Assembly (NCBI GenBank): GCA_964631125.1
Contig: CAZVYN010000010.1
Location: forward strand, 1 to 64,000
Reading direction: 5' to 3'
Length of the DNA: 64,000 nt
Origin: CAZVYN01 sp964631125
GTDB lineage: Bacteria; Eisenbacteria; RBG-16-71-46; CAIMUX01
Shown one piece after another: positions 33,852 to 42,913 of this stretch. A program made the position numbers and the translations under genes. Each line of letters opens with the position of its first letter. Within the stretch, counting starts at the first letter, position 1. The notes beneath the pieces are model-generated. The model was not told the origin of the DNA. It worked only from the letters and a program-made list of their open reading frames with translations, and searched no databases.

Positions 33852-33870
33852 CCGCGCTCGCGATCTCCAG

Positions 33871-33886
33871 CACGTTGCAAAACGTG
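33871..33886. repeat. Palindrome copy 3 (REP-like)
   Basis: Arms of 6 bp (33871-33876, 33881-33886) around GCAA, with the right flank GTTCGCC also seen at copies 1 and 2. It lies just past the vapC stop; the flank points the opposite way relative to its gene than in the other two copies. Confidence 0.55.
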
Positions 33887-33920
33887 TTCGCCACTCAGAC
33901 CGCCCCACCCCCTGACGTAG

Positions 33921-34604
33921 TTACCATTCATCATCCAGACTGGTCGTGGCGTCGAAGCCGGTGACCTCGACGAGTTCGCCGAGTCGCGGAAAGCGGGGGT
34001 CGTTGCTGCGGAGCGAGACCTCGTCGTGAGGATAGTCATCGCGTGGTACGTCGATGGCGCGCCCGCGCAGCCCGAACTCGACGCCGAAGTACATGTGTTC
34101 GCTTTCGTCGACATCGAGAAGGCCGAGCTGGCCGTCATCTGAATCGTCGACGATGCTCCACTGATCGTGGGCCCAGCCGCGATACTCGTTGTCGAATCCC
34201 CAGAATCCGAAGCTCTTGCCGTTGAGCTCGACCAGCTCGGCGAACGACATGCCGATGTAGACGCCGCGCTTGCCGCGCCAGCGTGAACCGCGGTCGCGGA
34301 CGGAGATGCGGGCCAGTCCCTCGAGGGCCTCCGCGTCGTGGAAGCTGACATGAGCCCGGCGCGTCGGGTCGTCGGGGAACAGCACCACGCTCGATCCAGA
34401 GCCGCCGTCTCCGATCGACTGGCTGACAATCTGCACGTTGGCGCGCCCGAAACGCGCCTGCAGGTCGGCCACCGTGGTCTGTTCAGCAAACGTTCCCGGC
34501 AGGAGGAAGTTCGGGTCCACAGAGGAGGAGCCGGCGGTTTGCGGACGCCCGGTCTGGCATCCACCCAGCAGGACGAGGCCGATCATCAAGACGAAACGGA
34601 TCAT
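33921..34604 (-). CDS. Lipoprotein of unknown function
   Basis: A 227-residue lipoprotein: MIRFVLMIGLVLLGG|C with lipobox LGGC (Cys16), preceded by CAGGAGA. The mature part is acidic and includes 'VADLQARFGRANV', which resembles the first helix of SmpA/BamE-like or 'pilus assembly' small lipoprotein domains, and 'GVYIGMSFAELVELNGKSFG', a segment seen in other short lipoproteins (DUF-type). Function is not assigned. No neighbour on the same strand suggests a role. Confidence 0.75.
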   Translation of the reverse strand: MIRFVLMIGLVLLGGCQTGRPQTAGSSSVDPNFLLPGTFAEQTTVADLQARFGRANVQIVSQSIGDGGSGSSVVLFPDDPTRRAHVSFHDAEALEGLARISVRDRGSRWRGKRGVYIGMSFAELVELNGKSFGFWGFDNEYRGWAHDQWSIVDDSDDGQLGLLDVDESEHMYFGVEFGLRGRAIDVPRDDYPHDEVSLRSNDPRFPRLGELVEVTGFDATTSLDDEW

Positions 34605-34809
34605 GTTCGGTTCTCCTGTGAATGACGACTCACCGCGGCTCGCTCGGCCGCGGCTAGGACCGCAACAGGACGATCTTCCGTGTCACGACGACCGGTTGCG
34701 CCCCGGTCCCGGGTGAACGGTGTGCGGAGAATGGTACGCGTCCGGCGCCGACGGGCGCCTCCGCATACTTCGTCTGGCCGAATCCGCTTCGGTCACGCAA
34801 GCTGGCCCG

Positions 34810-36429
34810 ATGAAGGTCCTCATCGTCGCCAATCCCGGATCGACCCGTTTCCCACCGGACGAGTTGAGACGAGTTGTCGAAGAGACGCTGGGGCCGCACG
34901 ACACGCCGTTCGAGATCATCGATACGCCGAAGGAAGGAGAAGAGCCGCTTCTCTCGAAGGCGATCGAGCGGGCGCTGGCGGATGGGTGCACGCGGGTGAT
35001 CGCGGCGGGAGGCGACGGCACCGTGACCACGGTGGCCGAGGCGTTCGTCCTCGCGGGCGGGAACGAGCAGGGACTCGCGCTCGGGATCCTGCCGGCCGGC
35101 ACTGCCAACGTGTTGGCGCACGAGTTGGGTATCCCGCAGGACCTCGCGGGCGCCGTCAAGCTGATCGAAGGGACGCGGACGCTCGAGCTGGACGCGATCG
35201 AGATCGACGGCCGGCACTACCTGACGCAGGTCGGCATCGGCCCCGACGCGCTCATGATCCGCGAGACTTCCCGGGGAGGAGGGAAGAAGCACGGACGGCT
35301 CTCGTACTTCACCGCGCTCGTTCGGCAATCCCTCAAGCACCGAGCCAGGCGATTCACGATCGAGCTGGACGGGAAGACGTTCAAGCCTCGCGCCTGGCAG
35401 ATCCTCATCGCCAACATCGGTGTGTTCGCGGTGCCGCCGTTCAGTTGGGGTGAGGGGATCGATCCGACCGACGGCAAACTCGACCTCTGCATCTACAACG
35501 TTCGCTCGCCGCGCGACTACGCCGTGTTGCTCTGGCGGATCGTCACGGCGCGACATCGGCGGGACGCCAGCACGCAGTTTCATTCCGTGCGCGAGTCTGT
35601 CCGGATCGAATCGGATCGACCGTTGCTCGTGCAGGGGGACGGCGAGCTGATCGGGAAGACACCGATCGAAGCGCGAGTGGCGCGCCAGTGGTTGCGCGTC
35701 ATCGTCCCCGACGCCGAGGACAAGCCGGTTGTGAGCGAGCCGGCGGCCGATGCGCCTGCGGACGCGCCGGCTCCGTCTGCGCCGTCTGCGCCGGCCGGCG
35801 ACATCGAAGCGGTCGCGCAGGATGTCGGCGCGATGATGGCGGAGCACTCGCGGACTTGGCCGCTACAGGGCCTCCTCCGGCACCCGGTCACTGCGTTCGG
35901 AGCGGTGGATGCAGCGATCTACCTCTGGATCAACTCCTGGCCGCTCGGGCCGATCTCCGATCGTCTCTTCACTTGGATCTCGCGACTCATGCACTACGGG
36001 GAGGGCTGGGTCATCGTCGTGGCGATCGCCATCGCCAACGACCCGCCGTCCGGACTCGAAGCGCTCGCCGAAGCGCTCCCTGTCCTGGGGATGACCACGC
36101 TCGTGGTCAACTTCCCGATGAAGGCGATCTTCCGCCGAAAGCGTCCGTTCCACTCCTACGTCAAGGCGCGCGTGGTGGGGCCGAGACCGCTCGACTACTC
36201 GTTTCCTTCAGGCCACACCGCCGCGGGATTCGCGGGCGCGGTCCTGTTCACGAACTACTTTCCGGCGGGCGCGCCGCTCTTCTATGCCGTGGCGTTCCTC
36301 GTCGGTATCTCTCGCATCTACCTCGGCGTGCACTATCCCAGCGACGTCTTGATCGGCGCCCTCTCCGGCGCCTTCCTAGCGCTCGGCTTCTCGTGGTTGG
36401 TGCGACTGGTCGTGCCTGGGCTGGGATGA
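34810..36429 (+). CDS. Diacylglycerol kinase-like / PAP2 phosphatase fusion
   Basis: A 539-residue protein. Residues 1-300 are a lipid-kinase domain of the DAGK/YegS type: VANPGS, the nucleotide loop AGGDGT (66-71) and LPAGTANVLA. An Ala/Pro linker (about 310-335) leads to a membrane PAP2 phosphatase (about 365-535) with all three motifs: KAIFRRKRP (K-x6-RP), PSGH and SRIYLGVHYPSD. Membrane helices surround these motifs. It may phosphorylate and dephosphorylate lipids in one polypeptide. Known PAP2-DAGK fusions usually have PAP2 first; the order here is reversed. ATG 34810 lacks a strong ribosome site. Confidence 0.88.
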   Translation: MKVLIVANPGSTRFPPDELRRVVEETLGPHDTPFEIIDTPKEGEEPLLSKAIERALADGCTRVIAAGGDGTVTTVAEAFVLAGGNEQGLALGILPAGTANVLAHELGIPQDLAGAVKLIEGTRTLELDAIEIDGRHYLTQVGIGPDALMIRETSRGGGKKHGRLSYFTALVRQSLKHRARRFTIELDGKTFKPRAWQILIANIGVFAVPPFSWGEGIDPTDGKLDLCIYNVRSPRDYAVLLWRIVTARHRRDASTQFHSVRESVRIESDRPLLVQGDGELIGKTPIEARVARQWLRVIVPDAEDKPVVSEPAADAPADAPAPSAPSAPAGDIEAVAQDVGAMMAEHSRTWPLQGLLRHPVTAFGAVDAAIYLWINSWPLGPISDRLFTWISRLMHYGEGWVIVVAIAIANDPPSGLEALAEALPVLGMTTLVVNFPMKAIFRRKRPFHSYVKARVVGPRPLDYSFPSGHTAAGFAGAVLFTNYFPAGAPLFYAVAFLVGISRIYLGVHYPSDVLIGALSGAFLALGFSWLVRLVVPGLG

Positions 36430-36452
36430 CCGAGTTCGACCCGGTCGACCGA

Positions 36453-36825
36453 TCACGCCGTCTCGCGACTCGGCGCGCCAGGCGCCTCGGCCAGGATCTC
36501 GAAGAGGACGTGAGGTACGATCGGCTTGACCAGGTGGATGTCGAAGCCCGCTTCCAGCGTTCGACGGCGGTCATCCGCCTGCCCCCAACCGGTCAGAGCA
36601 ACCAAGGTCACCCGCCGACCCCACGGCGTCGCGCGAATCCGCGTCGCCACGCCATAGCCGGTCACGCCGGGCATGCCGATGTCGAGGAAGACGACCTCCG
36701 GGCGGAAGAGTTCGGCCAGCGCGAGCGCTTCTTCACCGCCATAGGCCGTGCGCACTTCGCACCGCACATATCCCAAGAGGAGGGAGTCTCCTCTCGGTGA
36801 TTGTGCGCAGCGTCTCCGGTCTCGG
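36453..36825 (-). pseudogene. Degenerate response-regulator receiver domain
   Basis: The C-terminal four-fifths of a receiver domain is intact in one frame (EVRTAYGGEEALALAEL, VVFLDIGMPG with phospho-Asp, VALTGWGQADDRRRTLEAGF, HLVKP). The expected double-Asp first strand is missing. Just upstream, a remnant 'NHREE' lies in another frame, so the 5' end has lost bases and shifted. The open frame extends to 36878 but that part is not receiver-like. Related domains form the C-terminus of hybrid histidine kinases, so this may be a leftover from one. Confidence 0.6.
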
Positions 36826-37021
36826 TGAAGAGTGCTGACCACGGGGTGAGACACTCTCGCGGCGAGTAATTCTGCCACCTGAGGCCGCGTGCGGCCAGCG
36901 TCCAGAGAGAAAGTTCGGGTCGGTCAGACCCCGCTCCGCCCCCGTTGTCCGGCCGGGGCGGGCGTGCGACACTGCCGCGCCGCGGAAATGAGCGCGAGAT
37001 GAGCACGAGGCGGACGACGGA

Positions 37022-38509
37022 GTGAGTGACGGAATGAACGCCGGCGTGGACGAAGCAGGGACGCCCGGCCAGTCGCGCGAAGTCCGCCCGATTCCGACCC
37101 TGATCGGACTCGGCGCGGCGGCGCTCTTGCTGATCCTGCCGCTGGGCCTCTCGGCGCATGAGTCGCGCGCCGCGGCGGTCGCCACGCTGATGGCGGCCTG
37201 GTGGCTGTCCGAAGCGGTTCCGCTACCGGTCACCGCGCTCTTGCCGCTCGCGCTCTTTCCCGTGCTCGGAGTGCGCACGGCGAAGGAGATGGCGACCGCG
37301 TTCGCCGATCCCGCGATCTTCCTCTTCCTCGGCGGTTTTCTCCTGGCGCTCGCCATGGAGCAGCAGGGATTGGCGCGACGGGTCGCGTTCAGAATCGCGG
37401 GATCTCGAGTCGGCGCGCGACCGGCGCTCTTGGTCGGCGCGTTGGCGGCGGCGACCTTCTTCCTCTCGGCCTGGATCAACAACACGGCGACGACGATGAT
37501 CCTGCTGCCGGTGGCGATGGCGGCGTCGGTGCGCAGCGACACCGGGACCGCGAAGGCGCTGATCCTCGCGACGGCCTTCTTCTCTTCGATCGGTGGAATC
37601 GTCACGCCGATCGGAACGGCGCCCAACGTCCTCTTCTTCGGCACCGCCGCGCGATTGGAGCTGACCCCGCCGATCGGGTTCCTCACTTGGGTCGCGATCA
37701 CGCTGCCGGTCGCGCTGGTGGTCGCGGTTGCCGGTTGGCTGATTCTCGTCGCGCAGTTCCGCGTCCCGTGGCGGAAGACCGACCCGACGCTGGTGGCCGA
37801 GGCGCGCGCGCAGCATGGTGAGTTGGGGCGACTCACGCCGGGCGAGGCGCGCATCGCTGTCTTGTTCACCTCGGCCGCTCTGCTCTGGATTTCGCGAGAG
37901 AACGTGACGATCGGCTCATTCCACTGGATCGGATGGAGCGAACGTCTCGGACTCGGCGCTCATGTCACCGACGCGACCGTCGCGATGGTGATCGGGCTCC
38001 TGGTCATGCTCGTCTCCGATGGACGCGGCCGCTCGTTGTTGCCTTGGCGTGACGCCGAGCGAAATCTCCCCTGGGGCATGCTCCTCTTGCTCGGCGGCGG
38101 ATTCATGCTGGCCGACGGTCTGCAAGCTTCCGGCTTGGCGGCGCGCATCGGACACGCGGTGGCCGCCTTGGGTGGGGCGCCCGACGCGATCGTCGCGCTC
38201 GGCGTCGCCGGCAGCATGACCTTCCTCTCCGAGCTGACGTCCAACACGGCGCAAGCAGGGCTGGTCCTGCCGCTCATGGCCGCCAGCGCGGAGGCGATCG
38301 GAGCGCATCCCTATACGCTCATGATCCCCGCCGTCCTCGCCTGTTCGCTCGCGTTCATGATGCCGGCCGGGACACCGCCCAACGCCATCGCCTTCGCCAC
38401 CGGCCGCGTCCGCCTCCCCGAAATGGCGCGCGCCGGCCTCTGGTTCAACCTCGTGGCGATCGTGGTGAACGGCCTGCTCACGCCGATCTTGCTGCGGATC
38501 TTCCTCTGA
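37022..38509 (+). CDS. SLC13/DASS-family sodium:dicarboxylate symporter
   Basis: A 495-residue transporter with about eleven membrane helices. It contains the paired Ser-Asn-Thr-type motifs of the DASS family: SAWINNTATT in the first half and SELTSNTAQA in the second, which bind Na+ and carboxylate in VcINDY-like proteins. Other conserved parts are AWWLSEAVPLPVTALLP and FLLGGFLLA-like. Substrate is probably a C4-dicarboxylate, though sulfate or phosphate cannot be excluded. Starts at GTG 37022 or ATG 37034; the latter has GACGG just before it. Confidence 0.9.
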   Translation: MSDGMNAGVDEAGTPGQSREVRPIPTLIGLGAAALLLILPLGLSAHESRAAAVATLMAAWWLSEAVPLPVTALLPLALFPVLGVRTAKEMATAFADPAIFLFLGGFLLALAMEQQGLARRVAFRIAGSRVGARPALLVGALAAATFFLSAWINNTATTMILLPVAMAASVRSDTGTAKALILATAFFSSIGGIVTPIGTAPNVLFFGTAARLELTPPIGFLTWVAITLPVALVVAVAGWLILVAQFRVPWRKTDPTLVAEARAQHGELGRLTPGEARIAVLFTSAALLWISRENVTIGSFHWIGWSERLGLGAHVTDATVAMVIGLLVMLVSDGRGRSLLPWRDAERNLPWGMLLLLGGGFMLADGLQASGLAARIGHAVAALGGAPDAIVALGVAGSMTFLSELTSNTAQAGLVLPLMAASAEAIGAHPYTLMIPAVLACSLAFMMPAGTPPNAIAFATGRVRLPEMARAGLWFNLVAIVVNGLLTPILLRIFL

Positions 38510-38609
38510 CGCGCAACTCCAGGCGGGTTCCTCCCGATGAAAGGGAGTAGCGACTCGAAGCGTTCAGCGACAGGAGGACGGGGCGCCTCACCTGGAGCGC
38601 CTCGACTTG

Positions 38610-39251
38610 TCACATCCGCAGCAGCCGGAACGCATGCGACCACTTGTTCTCGCGGATTCCGGGGATGCACCAGAGTTGGGCCAAGGGCTCGATGGCGCGG
38701 GCGGCTTTGGCGGTGCCCATGTCGGCGGCTTCCCAGCCGACCTGCTCGATCAGGTGGGCGACCTCGATCTTTGCGCCGGGGTCGTTGCCGCAGTAGAACA
38801 TGGTCGGTTTGCCGTCGGGGAACTGCGGATCGATCATGAATTCGCTGCCGACGAGGCTGAAGCACTTCACGAAGCGCGCCTCGGGAAAGCTCGTCTGGAG
38901 CGTTTCCATCAACGAGCTGTTGGGGCCGGTGAAGAAGCGGAGCACCCCATCCTCGGGGGGCTCGTCGGCGATCGGGTTGGTTGTGTCGAGGATCGGCTTG
39001 CCGGCCAGGTTCTTCCGCCCGCACCCCTCGAGCACCTCTGCGGCGACGGCGCCTTTGACCGCGAGCACGAGCGTGTCGGCCCACTCCGCGACTTCGCCGA
39101 ACGTGCCGGCCTCGATGCCGTTCTCGGCGGCGAAGGCGGCCATCTTCTCTCGCGTGCGGCTTCCGATGCGGACCTGGTAGCCGTGCTTCTTCAGTCCCTT
39201 GGCCAGAGCCTGGCCCACGTCACCTGTACCGAGCACGCCGATGCGCGACAT
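38610..39251 (-). CDS. NADPH-dependent F420 reductase-like oxidoreductase
   Basis: A 213-residue Rossmann protein starting RIGVLGTGDVGQALAKGL (GxGxxG), with VRIGSRTREK as the NADP-phosphate pocket and ILDTTNPIAD, VKCFSLVGSEFM and IEPLAQLWCIPG as conserved segments of the F420H2:NADP oxidoreductase / NADP_oxidored_F420 family. Many members in organisms without F420 act on other substrates; no F420 genes are visible here, so the true substrate is open. It converges on the SLC13 gene with a 100-bp spacer without other genes. Confidence 0.82.
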   Translation of the reverse strand: MSRIGVLGTGDVGQALAKGLKKHGYQVRIGSRTREKMAAFAAENGIEAGTFGEVAEWADTLVLAVKGAVAAEVLEGCGRKNLAGKPILDTTNPIADEPPEDGVLRFFTGPNSSLMETLQTSFPEARFVKCFSLVGSEFMIDPQFPDGKPTMFYCGNDPGAKIEVAHLIEQVGWEAADMGTAKAARAIEPLAQLWCIPGIRENKWSHAFRLLRM

Positions 39252-39367
39252 GGCTGGAGTCTCCTTCGAGTTCGATCGGTCTCACGTTGCTTCCCGTCCC
39301 CGCCCGGAGATGAAAAAGGTAGGCTGCGGTTTCTAGAAAACTGGTCGCAACAAGGTAGGGGAGTGGA

Positions 39368-41065
39368 ATGGCATTGCGAAGTCACGGCGTCGCCAGCGCG
39401 TTCGGCGCCGTTTTGTTCGGTTCGCTGGCGATCGGTGCGGCGGGCCCCGTTCGCGCTGCCGAGTGGACGGGCGACCCGGAACATCACGCCACGCTGCGGG
39501 AAGTCATCAGCTCGGCGCATCACCCGTGGCTCCACTGGCCGGAGTTTCCCTGGTACCGGGACGAGATGGTCGGGCTCTACGGCGAGAACGCCGATTCGCT
39601 GGTCTGGATGCGCGGAGGCAAACCGATTCCGCAGGCCGCGGTCGTAATCGCCGAGCTGGGTCGCGCGGGGGAGCGAGGGCTCGAGCCTGTCGACTATGAC
39701 GTCGAGCTGTTGGAGAGGAACAACACGGCGTTGGAGAAGGGCGTCGAACTCACGCCGCGCGAGGTCGCGCTGCATGATCTGGCGCTGAGTCTCCTCTACA
39801 TGCGGCACGTTTCCGATCTGCACATCGGACGGGTCAATCCGAGGAATCTCGGCATCGGGATCGATGTCGAAGCGAAGAAGTATCACGTGCCGACGCTGGT
39901 GCGGCGGGCGATTGCGGAGAACCGGATGGCGGAGGTGGTGGCGGAGGCGGAGCCGCCGTTGGTGCAGTACCGAGAGATGAAGCGGCTGCTCGAAGCCTAC
40001 CGGTCTCTCGCGGCGGGAGAACGGTTCGACCCGCTGCCGCGGGTGAAGAAGTTGGAGCCGGGGCAGAGCTACTCGGGCGTGGACGCTCTGAGGCAACGAT
40101 TGGTGTTTCTCGGGGATCTGGCGCGGGAAGATAGCGCGGCCGTTGGGGCGGCCGCACGTTATGACTCCACCCTCGTCGCCGCCGTGAAGCGATTCCAGGG
40201 TCGACATGGTCTGAATGCGGATGGCGTGATCGGGAAGGGGACGCTGGCGGCGTTGGACGTTCCGCTCCAACGGCGGGTGACCCAGCTTCAACTTGCGTTG
40301 GAGCGCCTACGGTGGCTGCCCGATCTGAGTGCGCGCGACTTCATCGTGGTGAATGTTCCGGGCTTCGAGTTGTACGCCTTCGACGCCGCGAACACCGGCG
40401 CGCCCGAGCTGCGCATGCCGGTCATCGTCGGCAAGTCGCTCGACACGCAGACGCCGGTCTTCCAGGAAGAGATGCGCTACATCATTTTCCGGCCGTACTG
40501 GAACGTTCCTTCGAGCATCACGAAAGACGAGTTGATCCCGAAGCTGCGGAAGGATCCGTCGTATCTCCAGACCGAGGACATGGAGATCGTGGGTGGATTC
40601 GCCGACGAGACGCCCGCGCTGCAGGTGAACGAGGAGACGCTCGATCGATTGGCCCGCGGCGCTCTCCGCATCCGACAGCGACCGGGTCCGAAGAACGCGC
40701 TCGGTCTGATCAAGTTCATCTTCCCGAACAACAACAACGTCTACCTGCACAGCACGCCGAGTCCGTCGCTCTTCGCGCGTCAACGCCGTGACTTCAGCCA
40801 CGGCTGCATCCGCGTGGAGGATCCGGTCGCGTTGGCGCATTGGGTGCTGCGCGACAAACCGGAGTGGACGCATGAGACGATCGCTACGGCGATGGGGGCG
40901 GAAGAGTCATCGAGGGTGAATCTGAGCGAGCCGCTGCTCGTGTTGATCTTCTACACGACGGCGATCGTCAATCCGGATGGGACGGCGTCGTTCTACGAGG
41001 ATGTGTACGGGCACGACGCTCGACTGGAAGCGGCGTTGTTGAGGGGGGAACCGTTCGAGCCATGA
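39368..41065 (+). CDS. L,D-transpeptidase (YcbB/LdtD type)
   Basis: A 565-residue secreted or anchored enzyme with an N-terminal hydrophobic segment (about 8-28). The scaffold domain (about 35-230) is followed by a PG_binding_1 domain (about 232-297, VKRFQGRHGLNADGVIGKGTL) and a YkuD catalytic domain (about 322-510). His461 and the SHGC motif with Cys480 (FSHGCIRVEDP) are the active site; the lid insertion seen in YcbB lies between. It forms 3-3 cross-links or attaches proteins to peptidoglycan. Next gene is an M15-type peptidase, convergent. Confidence 0.92.
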   Translation: MALRSHGVASAFGAVLFGSLAIGAAGPVRAAEWTGDPEHHATLREVISSAHHPWLHWPEFPWYRDEMVGLYGENADSLVWMRGGKPIPQAAVVIAELGRAGERGLEPVDYDVELLERNNTALEKGVELTPREVALHDLALSLLYMRHVSDLHIGRVNPRNLGIGIDVEAKKYHVPTLVRRAIAENRMAEVVAEAEPPLVQYREMKRLLEAYRSLAAGERFDPLPRVKKLEPGQSYSGVDALRQRLVFLGDLAREDSAAVGAAARYDSTLVAAVKRFQGRHGLNADGVIGKGTLAALDVPLQRRVTQLQLALERLRWLPDLSARDFIVVNVPGFELYAFDAANTGAPELRMPVIVGKSLDTQTPVFQEEMRYIIFRPYWNVPSSITKDELIPKLRKDPSYLQTEDMEIVGGFADETPALQVNEETLDRLARGALRIRQRPGPKNALGLIKFIFPNNNNVYLHSTPSPSLFARQRRDFSHGCIRVEDPVALAHWVLRDKPEWTHETIATAMGAEESSRVNLSEPLLVLIFYTTAIVNPDGTASFYEDVYGHDARLEAALLRGEPFEP

Positions 41066-41068
41066 GGA

Positions 41069-41086
41069 AGGCGCCTGCCGGCGCCT
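41069..41086. terminator. Hairpin between convergent Ldt and M15 genes
   Basis: A perfect 7-bp stem AGGCGCC/GGCGCCT with TGCC loop, followed on the plus strand by CGTTT. It sits in the 25-bp gap between two converging stop codons, so it may end both transcripts, weakly. Confidence 0.45.
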
Positions 41087-41090
41087 CGTT

Positions 41091-41717
41091 TCACCACTGC
41101 CGGACGCGGCCGGTGTCGACGTGGACGAAGTCCGACTTGCGATAGTAGCCGACACCGCCCTTGCCCAGGCGGATCGCCGTGTCGCGCAGCACCGTGCTCG
41201 AAACATCGGCCAGGCGGATGTCGATGGCGCGGCCTTCCATGTGCAGGCTCTTCTCCGCGACCGCCGAGCTCTTGCTCCGGAGCGCGGCGTTGGTCTTCGG
41301 ACAGCGGTAGCAGGAGATGACCTGGAACGGTTCGCGCGTTCCCGTCTCGCGCGCGATTTCGTGCAGCAGGTCGAAGAGCGCAGGATCGATCCGCGTCGCT
41401 TCGCCGGTGCGGAAATCACTGAGGAACCCGTCGAGTCGGCTCAGCGATGTCTCCACGTAAGTCCCGTCGCGCCAGTAGCAGATGTCGATCTCGGCGTCGG
41501 TGTGCGTGTGGAAGAAGGAGAGAGAACGGGTCTCGGCGGCGGTGGGACTCGTGGAGCTCGCGGGACTCGCAGCGGTCGCTCCGCCGAAGGCGCTGACACT
41601 GAGTTGGGCGGGAAGGCGAATCCAGGCGGACGCGGACGAACCAACGAAAACGGAGAGAGAGAGGGAGAGAGAGAAGGAGAGGCAGAGCGCGAAAACCGCG
41701 CGGTTGCGAATCGTCAT
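41091..41717 (-). CDS. Peptidoglycan M15/YcbK-like (DUF882) peptidase
   Basis: A 208-residue exported protein. ATG 41717 follows GAGGAG; the longer open frame lies over the next gene. The signal peptide contains a run of Ser-Leu pairs (LSFSLSLSLSVF). The mature domain has VISCYRCPKTNAALRSK, SLHMEGRAIDIRL and FVHVDTGRVRQW, giving the His-Asp-His zinc ligands of the DUF882/peptidase M15 fold. It likely trims peptidoglycan peptides in the periplasm, fitting its L,D-transpeptidase neighbour. Confidence 0.88.
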   Translation of the reverse strand: MTIRNRAVFALCLSFSLSLSLSVFVGSSASAWIRLPAQLSVSAFGGATAASPASSTSPTAAETRSLSFFHTHTDAEIDICYWRDGTYVETSLSRLDGFLSDFRTGEATRIDPALFDLLHEIARETGTREPFQVISCYRCPKTNAALRSKSSAVAEKSLHMEGRAIDIRLADVSSTVLRDTAIRLGKGGVGYYRKSDFVHVDTGRVRQW

Positions 41718-41728
41718 CAATGGGCTCC

Positions 41729-42913
41729 TCAGATGGGCGGTCGATTTCCGCGGCCGTATCCGACCAGTTCGACGTATCCGTGTCCTACGTTTCGTCCCTG
41801 CAAGTCGAGAACCCGCACCGCGCCTTCCCAATAGAAGAGTCCGCCGGCCAGTCGTCCCACGTTCTCCTGATCGGCCATTTCGGGCTCGACGATCAGTCGG
41901 AGTTCCTCTTTCGGGTCCTGATTGCGAACCGTGATCTCCCAGCGAGCCGGGTAGTCGGCCTCGGTGCGCGGACTCTTCCACCGGCGGGTGCTCCGCAGCG
42001 ACCAATCACCATCCGTCAGATAACGTACGGCGGCGGTAGGGTCGGTCTGGATGAGCGTGCCGCGCGCCCCGTCGGTCGTATCGTCGGCGCGGCGCAGAAG
42101 ATACAACATCACGTCGCGACCGTCGTCCAATTGCAGGCTGAACCAATCCCAGCCCACTTGGCCGGAATCGAGATGACTCGAACCGAACTCCTTGTCCATC
42201 CAAGAGAGCCCTGTGACGGCCAGTTTCCGACCGTCGAGTTCGAGTGAGCCGCGGGTGTCGAGCCGGGTAAAGCTGTAGTACTGGCTCGCGGCGTCGGCGA
42301 GAGGGTCGCTGCTCTTGCGGCTGTAGCCGTTCGGCCCCTGGAAGACGAGCGGGCGCGCCGCGTCGGTGGTGAGATCGAACGCCATCCGCTTGGCGTCGTC
42401 GCGCATGGAGAGATCGAAGCCGTTTCCGTTCCACCGCACGCTCCAGCGCGCATCGGTGCCCGCCGGGGCCAGCGACCAGGCGAGGCGCGGATCGGGTGCG
42501 ACCGGGAACCCACCGAGAAACGGCGTGACGCGGTAGAGCACCTCGGAGAAACGGTGCTCGTCGCCTTCGAGATCGCCGATCGAGGCGTGGCCCATGATCA
42601 GCTCGTCGCTGGACCAATCCGAGCCGCGCGCGGCGGTCGTGTCTCGGTCTTGGCGCGGAACGAGCCCCACGCGAAAGAAGGTGAATTGGTAGCCGAAGCG
42701 CCGGCCTTCGGGCGTCGCGAGTTGGCCGGTGAAGTACCACCACTCGGTCCGGTAGCCGTGGTGGGCGCGGTGGTCCTCGGGAAACGACCAGACGTAGTCG
42801 GGACGGGCGAGTTTCCAGCCCTCCGGGGATGTCGTCGCGGCGCTGCTCTCCAGCAGAGGGAGGAGCACGCAGAGCGCGAGCGGTGCGAACAGCGCACGCC
42901 GCGCGCCGGTCAC
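41729..42913 (-). CDS. AttH/CrtC-like secreted lipocalin protein
   Basis: A 394-residue exported protein. GTG 42913 overlaps the permease stop as GTGA; a signal peptide follows (LFAPLALCVLLPLL). The hallmark TEWWYFTG, then FGYQFTFFRVGL, SWMDKEFGSS and GWDWFSLQLDDGRDVMLY, identify the AttH / carotenoid 1,2-hydratase (lipocalin-like) superfamily. In AttEFGH systems this protein is the secreted partner of an FtsX-type ABC transporter, exactly its position here. A carotenoid role is unlikely, as no carotenoid gene is nearby. Confidence 0.88.
   Translation of the reverse strand: MTGARRALFAPLALCVLLPLLESSAATTSPEGWKLARPDYVWSFPEDHRAHHGYRTEWWYFTGQLATPEGRRFGYQFTFFRVGLVPRQDRDTTAARGSDWSSDELIMGHASIGDLEGDEHRFSEVLYRVTPFLGGFPVAPDPRLAWSLAPAGTDARWSVRWNGNGFDLSMRDDAKRMAFDLTTDAARPLVFQGPNGYSRKSSDPLADAASQYYSFTRLDTRGSLELDGRKLAVTGLSWMDKEFGSSHLDSGQVGWDWFSLQLDDGRDVMLYLLRRADDTTDGARGTLIQTDPTAAVRYLTDGDWSLRSTRRWKSPRTEADYPARWEITVRNQDPKEELRLIVEPEMADQENVGRLAGGLFYWEGAVRVLDLQGRNVGHGYVELVGYGRGNRPPI

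Noticed and set aside
31324..33950. attL/attR-type duplication of the tRNA-Asn 3' end bounding an island
   Set aside because: No second copy of the tRNA 3' segment was seen in the downstream cluster.
41729..42913. Carotenoid 1,2-hydratase as an enzymatic function
   Set aside because: The family signature fits, but the ABC transporter context is that of AttH and no carotenoid gene is present.
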